NCBI GenBank assembly: GCA_036971715.1
Contig: JAVHJL010000001.1
Coordinates: 3,100,001-3,164,000 of the forward strand
Source of the DNA: Arthrobotrys musiformis
Lineage: Eukaryota > Ascomycota > Orbiliomycetes > Orbiliales > Orbiliaceae
Length of the DNA: 64,000 bases
Reading direction: 5' to 3'
A program made the translations under genes and the position numbers. The stretch's first letter is position 1. Each line of letters starts with the position of its first letter. The notes under the pieces were generated by a model. It worked only from the letters and a program-made list of their open reading frames with translations, did not search any database and was not told where the DNA came from. Positions 60,579 to 64,000 of this stretch are shown here, in pieces.

Positions 60579-61645
60579 TTACATCATAGTGCAGCCGACC
60601 AGGTTCAGCTTCCCCAGTAGACTAACATTCCAGCCAATCCCTCGACAGTCGCTGGTTCGATGGAAGAGGTCAGCCGACCGGGCAACCCTATCAAACCAAT
60701 TTCTGATCAATCCGGTAGACCCCGATGCCCAGAGAGGGACTTTTAAGTGTTTGAAAGATGAATTAAATTCCAAGGCAAGGTGCGCGCAATGCAGTAGGCC
60801 TGCTGCCTTGAAGCCGTAGACAATTTAGGTTAGATTGGGAATTTAAATTTAATAACGTGACGGGAGAATAGAAAATTATCAGTGCGAACACACTTTGCGA
60901 GTTTCAAAAAATAGTGCGACCCGTGCGAACTTGATATCAGCGATTTGCAATCACTGTGCCGCGAAATCTTCTATTTCCTTTTTGAATTCGATGGCAAGTG
61001 CTTTGTAACAAACTAAAGCTGTGCCAATGAGACCGAATCAGCTGCAACATAGGAGTGAGCCCACTTCAAACATTGACTATTACCCAAAGCGAGGCTGTTC
61101 GCCCAAGAAGAATTTTATTGGGCACGCCCGAACGCCCTCGTCTTTCCCTCGTAATCTCATGCAATAGGTCATAAGCCCCGTCTTGCATAATGGCAGGCAA
61201 TGGTGCGGTCGGTAGATAATCAGCATACCCGTCGACTAGCTAGCTGGTCCGGCCCATGCGAGAAGTGCTTCCTTACCCGAGAATTTGCAGGCTTCCCTAT
61301 GGACTGGTTATGGGTGGTTCTTCCCGTACACGGTATCCACTAGTCCTTCGAGTTCGGCTTAGCGAGTTGAAGACTGCTTTGGACGCTATTGGAGCTTGGA
61401 GGACTTTTGGCCTCTGATTCGTCTACGGCCTCTGGGTAGCCGCCCACATTTTGACAGGGACATGGACGACACCGAGTTCTTATTTGCTGTGGCGTATTGA
61501 ACATTCCTTTCGATGACCAACGATAGCCTTTACCAAACGGCAGGCCCTCGTTCCTATAAGCTTGGTCTCAGATCAGCTCAGGAGAGATGCGCAGTACTTC
61601 CCGCTGCCGATGCGGATGACCGTCGCCTTTCAGGTACAGAATTCG
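60579..61645 (-). pseudogene. Possible decayed gene or transposon fragment
   Basis: Several coding-like blocks lie in the same direction but in different frames. Block 1 (61645-61340) has 102 codons with one internal TGA and motifs such as GLPFGKGYRWSSKG and RCRPCPCQNVGGYPEA. Block 2 (about 61210-61084) includes MQDGAYDLLHEITRERRG. Block 3 (about 61040-60880) includes IGTALVCYKALAIEFKKE, ending at TGA. Block 4 (60773-60579) includes GSTGLIRNWFDRVA. Stops and frame changes between them suggest decay. The family is not recognised, and chance cannot be excluded. Confidence 0.35.
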
Positions 61646-63041
61646 AATATTCTTAAATATGAATGATTCGACTTGAAATTTAAACATTTTTAAAATTTAG
61701 AGAAACGAAATGGATCCGATCAGAAGGATCGGGGTTGTGGGAGGATTATGCCTAATCGAGACGTCCTGCTTACCCGCCATGACCACAACGGCGGCCGGAG
61801 CTGCTATTCTTATTATATCTTACAAATCTGTGAGTGGAAACCATGGATGGATATTAACAAAAGCAAGGGCGAGCCTATCTAAGGCTAGACGGTGTATGTG
61901 CAAAGCACCTGCACCCTTTGGCCTTTCCAAGATTCCCGTCTGGTGAAGAAAGATGCAACGGACGGGATCGCTTAATGTGCGATCGACTGGGTGCATATAC
62001 AGGAAGTACGCCGGCCTGTAAGTTAATATACTTTGGGCATGTTAATATCATTGTATCCTGTCGAACTAGATTGAAGGAATCTGCCTGAAGTCTCCACTTC
62101 TGTCCCGTCTCTACATAATCAACCAAAAGTATCTTGTCACCAGAGTTCCGCTGCGACCGGGGCGAGCGCTCGTTTTCCTCCTCGATCGCATGAACATACC
62201 CCGGTCAATTGCTCGCGAAAAAAAACATGGACTGAGAAAAAATATGCAGCGCTCTTTTCTTCTAAAACCTTTTGGCGAAAGATACCGATAGTGCCATGCA
62301 TGCTCTGAACTGACTGACCTAGTAGTATCCTCAGAAGCTTAATTCTCGAGTGCCACTAAATATATAAGTTCATTTGAGAACCCCTTTGAGAAACTATCAC
62401 AAATTGACCTGCGAGGGCTTATGTAGCAGTATATCGTAATACCACCCTTGCGCTTGCTTTCCGTTGCCCTCAAAACCCACATCTCACATCCTAGTAGCTA
62501 CCCCTCTCCCCCCGCTTAGTTTGTTGAGAATTCGGTTTTCAGTTCGCAGGTTCCTCTTTTATCGAAACGGCCCTGCTTCGCCTGCTCACGCCTGCTCTTT
62601 TGCTTTTCGGTGTGTTTGTCTCTGCCCACCCTTACACGGTTGACTCGTCGCCTTCAGCTCCTCCTGCTGCTGCTGCTCCTCCTCCTCCTCCTCCTCTTTT
62701 GTCGTCGTCCACTTTCCATAGGTCGGTACCGTCTATGCGACCATAGTACCCCAGGAATTGGAATCAGCAGCCAAACAAAACGCCATAGCTTAAGCCATAC
62801 CCATACTGCACCCCTCCACCATAGTCCGACACTTTGGAACATGACGAAGGTTCGGACGGAGAGTGTGATAGACTGACTGCATATGCATGGTGGGGTCGGA
62901 CAAAAAAAAAGAATTAATCAACGACCTTGTAGGAAGGAACCAGAAAAGAACCCACCCTCCTCAAGCCGGCTAGAAGGGTGGTGTGCGACCTGATTTAGTT
63001 CCGGTGCCTCACAAGTAACTGGCCATCAGGTCTTCTTCTAC

Positions 63042-63067
63042 TTTTTTTTTTTTTTTTTTTTTTTTTT
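63042..63067 (+). repeat. Poly-T tract
   Basis: About 26 consecutive T within the pyrimidine-rich upstream region of the gene starting at 63856. Confidence 0.95.
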
Positions 63068-63855
63068 CCCCTTCCCATCACTGCACCCTCATCAATAGGC
63101 GCACCTGGTTCATGTCGATTTCAGTCAGTAAACCTAGACAGGAGTCGTGAAAGAAGAAAAAAGCCATACCAGACTCTCCCACATACATACATCCATCCCG
63201 CCGCGCAGGACTGCCCGACAGGAAGAAAAGAGTCTTAAAGAACGGGCTGGGTCGCATGGGATAACTCGTGAAATCGGTACCTTGCTTTTATTATATATCC
63301 CAAGGCCTTGCCCTTCTTTCCTTCTTTTGCTTTTGCATATTTCATCTGAACATATTTTTTATATCGTATTAGTCGACACCGTCGGTGCTCTTCGTCTTTC
63401 GCCTTCTTGTTCTCCATCTCGTTTGTTCGTATTTCTGTCGCACCATTTGTTGGAATCGGACCAGGAACGTTGTTCTATTCGTCAGCCATCCGCTTTTAAC
63501 AGACCAACAGCAGCGCTGCTATAAAGAAACATCGTCGTTCACGTTTCAGAGCCACATTCCCGAACCCCGAGCCGCTTTGTGGGACGAGACGTTTCAAGAT
63601 AGATACAGGCTGCTCCCTTTTTATAAAGACCCTCCCGTCTCTCTCGATGCTTCCTGAGGTTTTTGCATAGCAGCGATATCAGTAATATACTGGGCGGGGT
63701 TCAACCTTGACGTTCCGACTTCGATTTCAACCTCGTCCTCAACACATTCTCACTCAACCACAACCACAATTTAGACCTATCCACAACATTTTGTATCGTG
63801 CTAAACGACCGTACTGCTGGGGACTGAGCTGTTAATTTGGGAAACTTCGTCGGAT

Positions 63856-64000
63856 ATGTTGGAGAGACCGTGGGACGCAAATTACGTTCCAGCGACGGCG
63901 TATGGTGCACAAGTGCGACACAAGGTTCCCAGCACCAGTAGTCATGTACATGTCTACGGCGCACAGTATCCGTCGCAGGCGCAACCTTCTACCTACAACA
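63856..64000 (+). CDS. Start of a Q/P/S-rich protein (5' partial)
   Basis: ATG 63856 opens a frame with no stop to the window end (48 codons): MLERPWDANYVPATAYGAQ, later QYPSQAQPSTYN. The Gln/Pro/Ser/Tyr-rich composition and the long pyrimidine-rich leader are common for fungal transcription factors and RNA-binding regulators, but no domain is reached inside the window. Too short to identify. Confidence 0.5.
   Translation, partial: MLERPWDANYVPATAYGAQVRHKVPSTSSHVHVYGAQYPSQAQPSTYN

Larger units (their letters stand above)
58183..63855. other. 5.7-kb gene-poor region
   Basis: No intact gene. It holds coding-like debris on the minus strand at about 60579-61645. A CTG/CTC triplet tract lies near 62665-62700 and a poly-T tract at 63042-63067. 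The last 1.4 kb is pyrimidine-rich and looks like the leader/promoter of the gene starting at 63856. Confidence 0.6.

Overview
This window is nuclear DNA of a filamentous ascomycete (Pezizomycotina). The evidence is short GT-AG introns of about 50-160 nt with fungal CTAAC/CTGAC/CTAAT branch sites, protein families typical of that group (DUF3431, CE16 esterase, long hybrid histidine kinase, NMA111, the MAPLG-start membrane/ankyrin family), and gene spacing of 0.1-5.7 kb. A very long F-box/lectin-like gene hints at a lineage such as Orbiliomycetes, but that is only a guess. No rRNA, CRISPR array, plasmid or prophage was seen, and no tRNA could be supported. Exon coordinates below come from reading splice signals and checking the reading phase by hand.

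Layout. 1-1653 is the 3' end of a peroxisomal ABC transporter (ABCD family). 2503-4093 (-) is a mucin-like single-pass membrane protein. 4979-6629 (-) is a six-exon short/branched-chain acyl-CoA dehydrogenase with a 24-nt microexon. 8602-9761 (+) is a secreted CE16/SGNH esterase. 10152-12007 (-) is a senescence/spartin-domain protein. 13.9-14.7 kb (-) holds a small gene that appears frameshifted at a G7 run. 16689-22690 (-) is a hybrid histidine kinase of about 1961 residues. 24030-25275 (-) is a Cys-rich single-pass membrane protein. 26037-27177 (+) is a DUF3431 protein. 30741-34649 (+) is the HtrA-like protease NMA111. 35553-36476 (-) is an HSD17B10-like SDR. 37067-43910 (-) is one 12-exon F-box/lectin-like gene of about 2064 residues. 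45209-46458 (+) is an unknown acidic protein and 46530-47427 (-) a PPOX/Alr4036-type flavoprotein. 48657-54713 (+) is a membrane/ankyrin reading frame interrupted by two stops. 56058-56921 (+) is gluconokinase. 57532-58182 (-) is a small membrane protein with a PPEY motif. 63856-64000 (+) is the start of a Q/P/S-rich protein that leaves the window.

The genes do not form a recognisable cluster. Three have a shared acyl-CoA theme: the peroxisomal transporter, the branched-chain acyl-CoA dehydrogenase, and the HSD17B10-like SDR, the last two acting in isoleucine and fatty-acid breakdown. They are scattered and probably unlinked in regulation. The long gene-poor stretches at 27.2-30.7 kb and 58.2-63.9 kb contain coding-like fragments broken by stops and frameshifts, suggesting decayed genes or transposons.

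The most interesting items are: the 2019-codon membrane/ankyrin frame, where both stops can be explained by single CpA-to-TpA (RIP-type) changes and the second also by an alternative intron; the giant F-box protein with several lectin-like modules; the G7 frameshift gene with an internal duplication; and the two coding relics.
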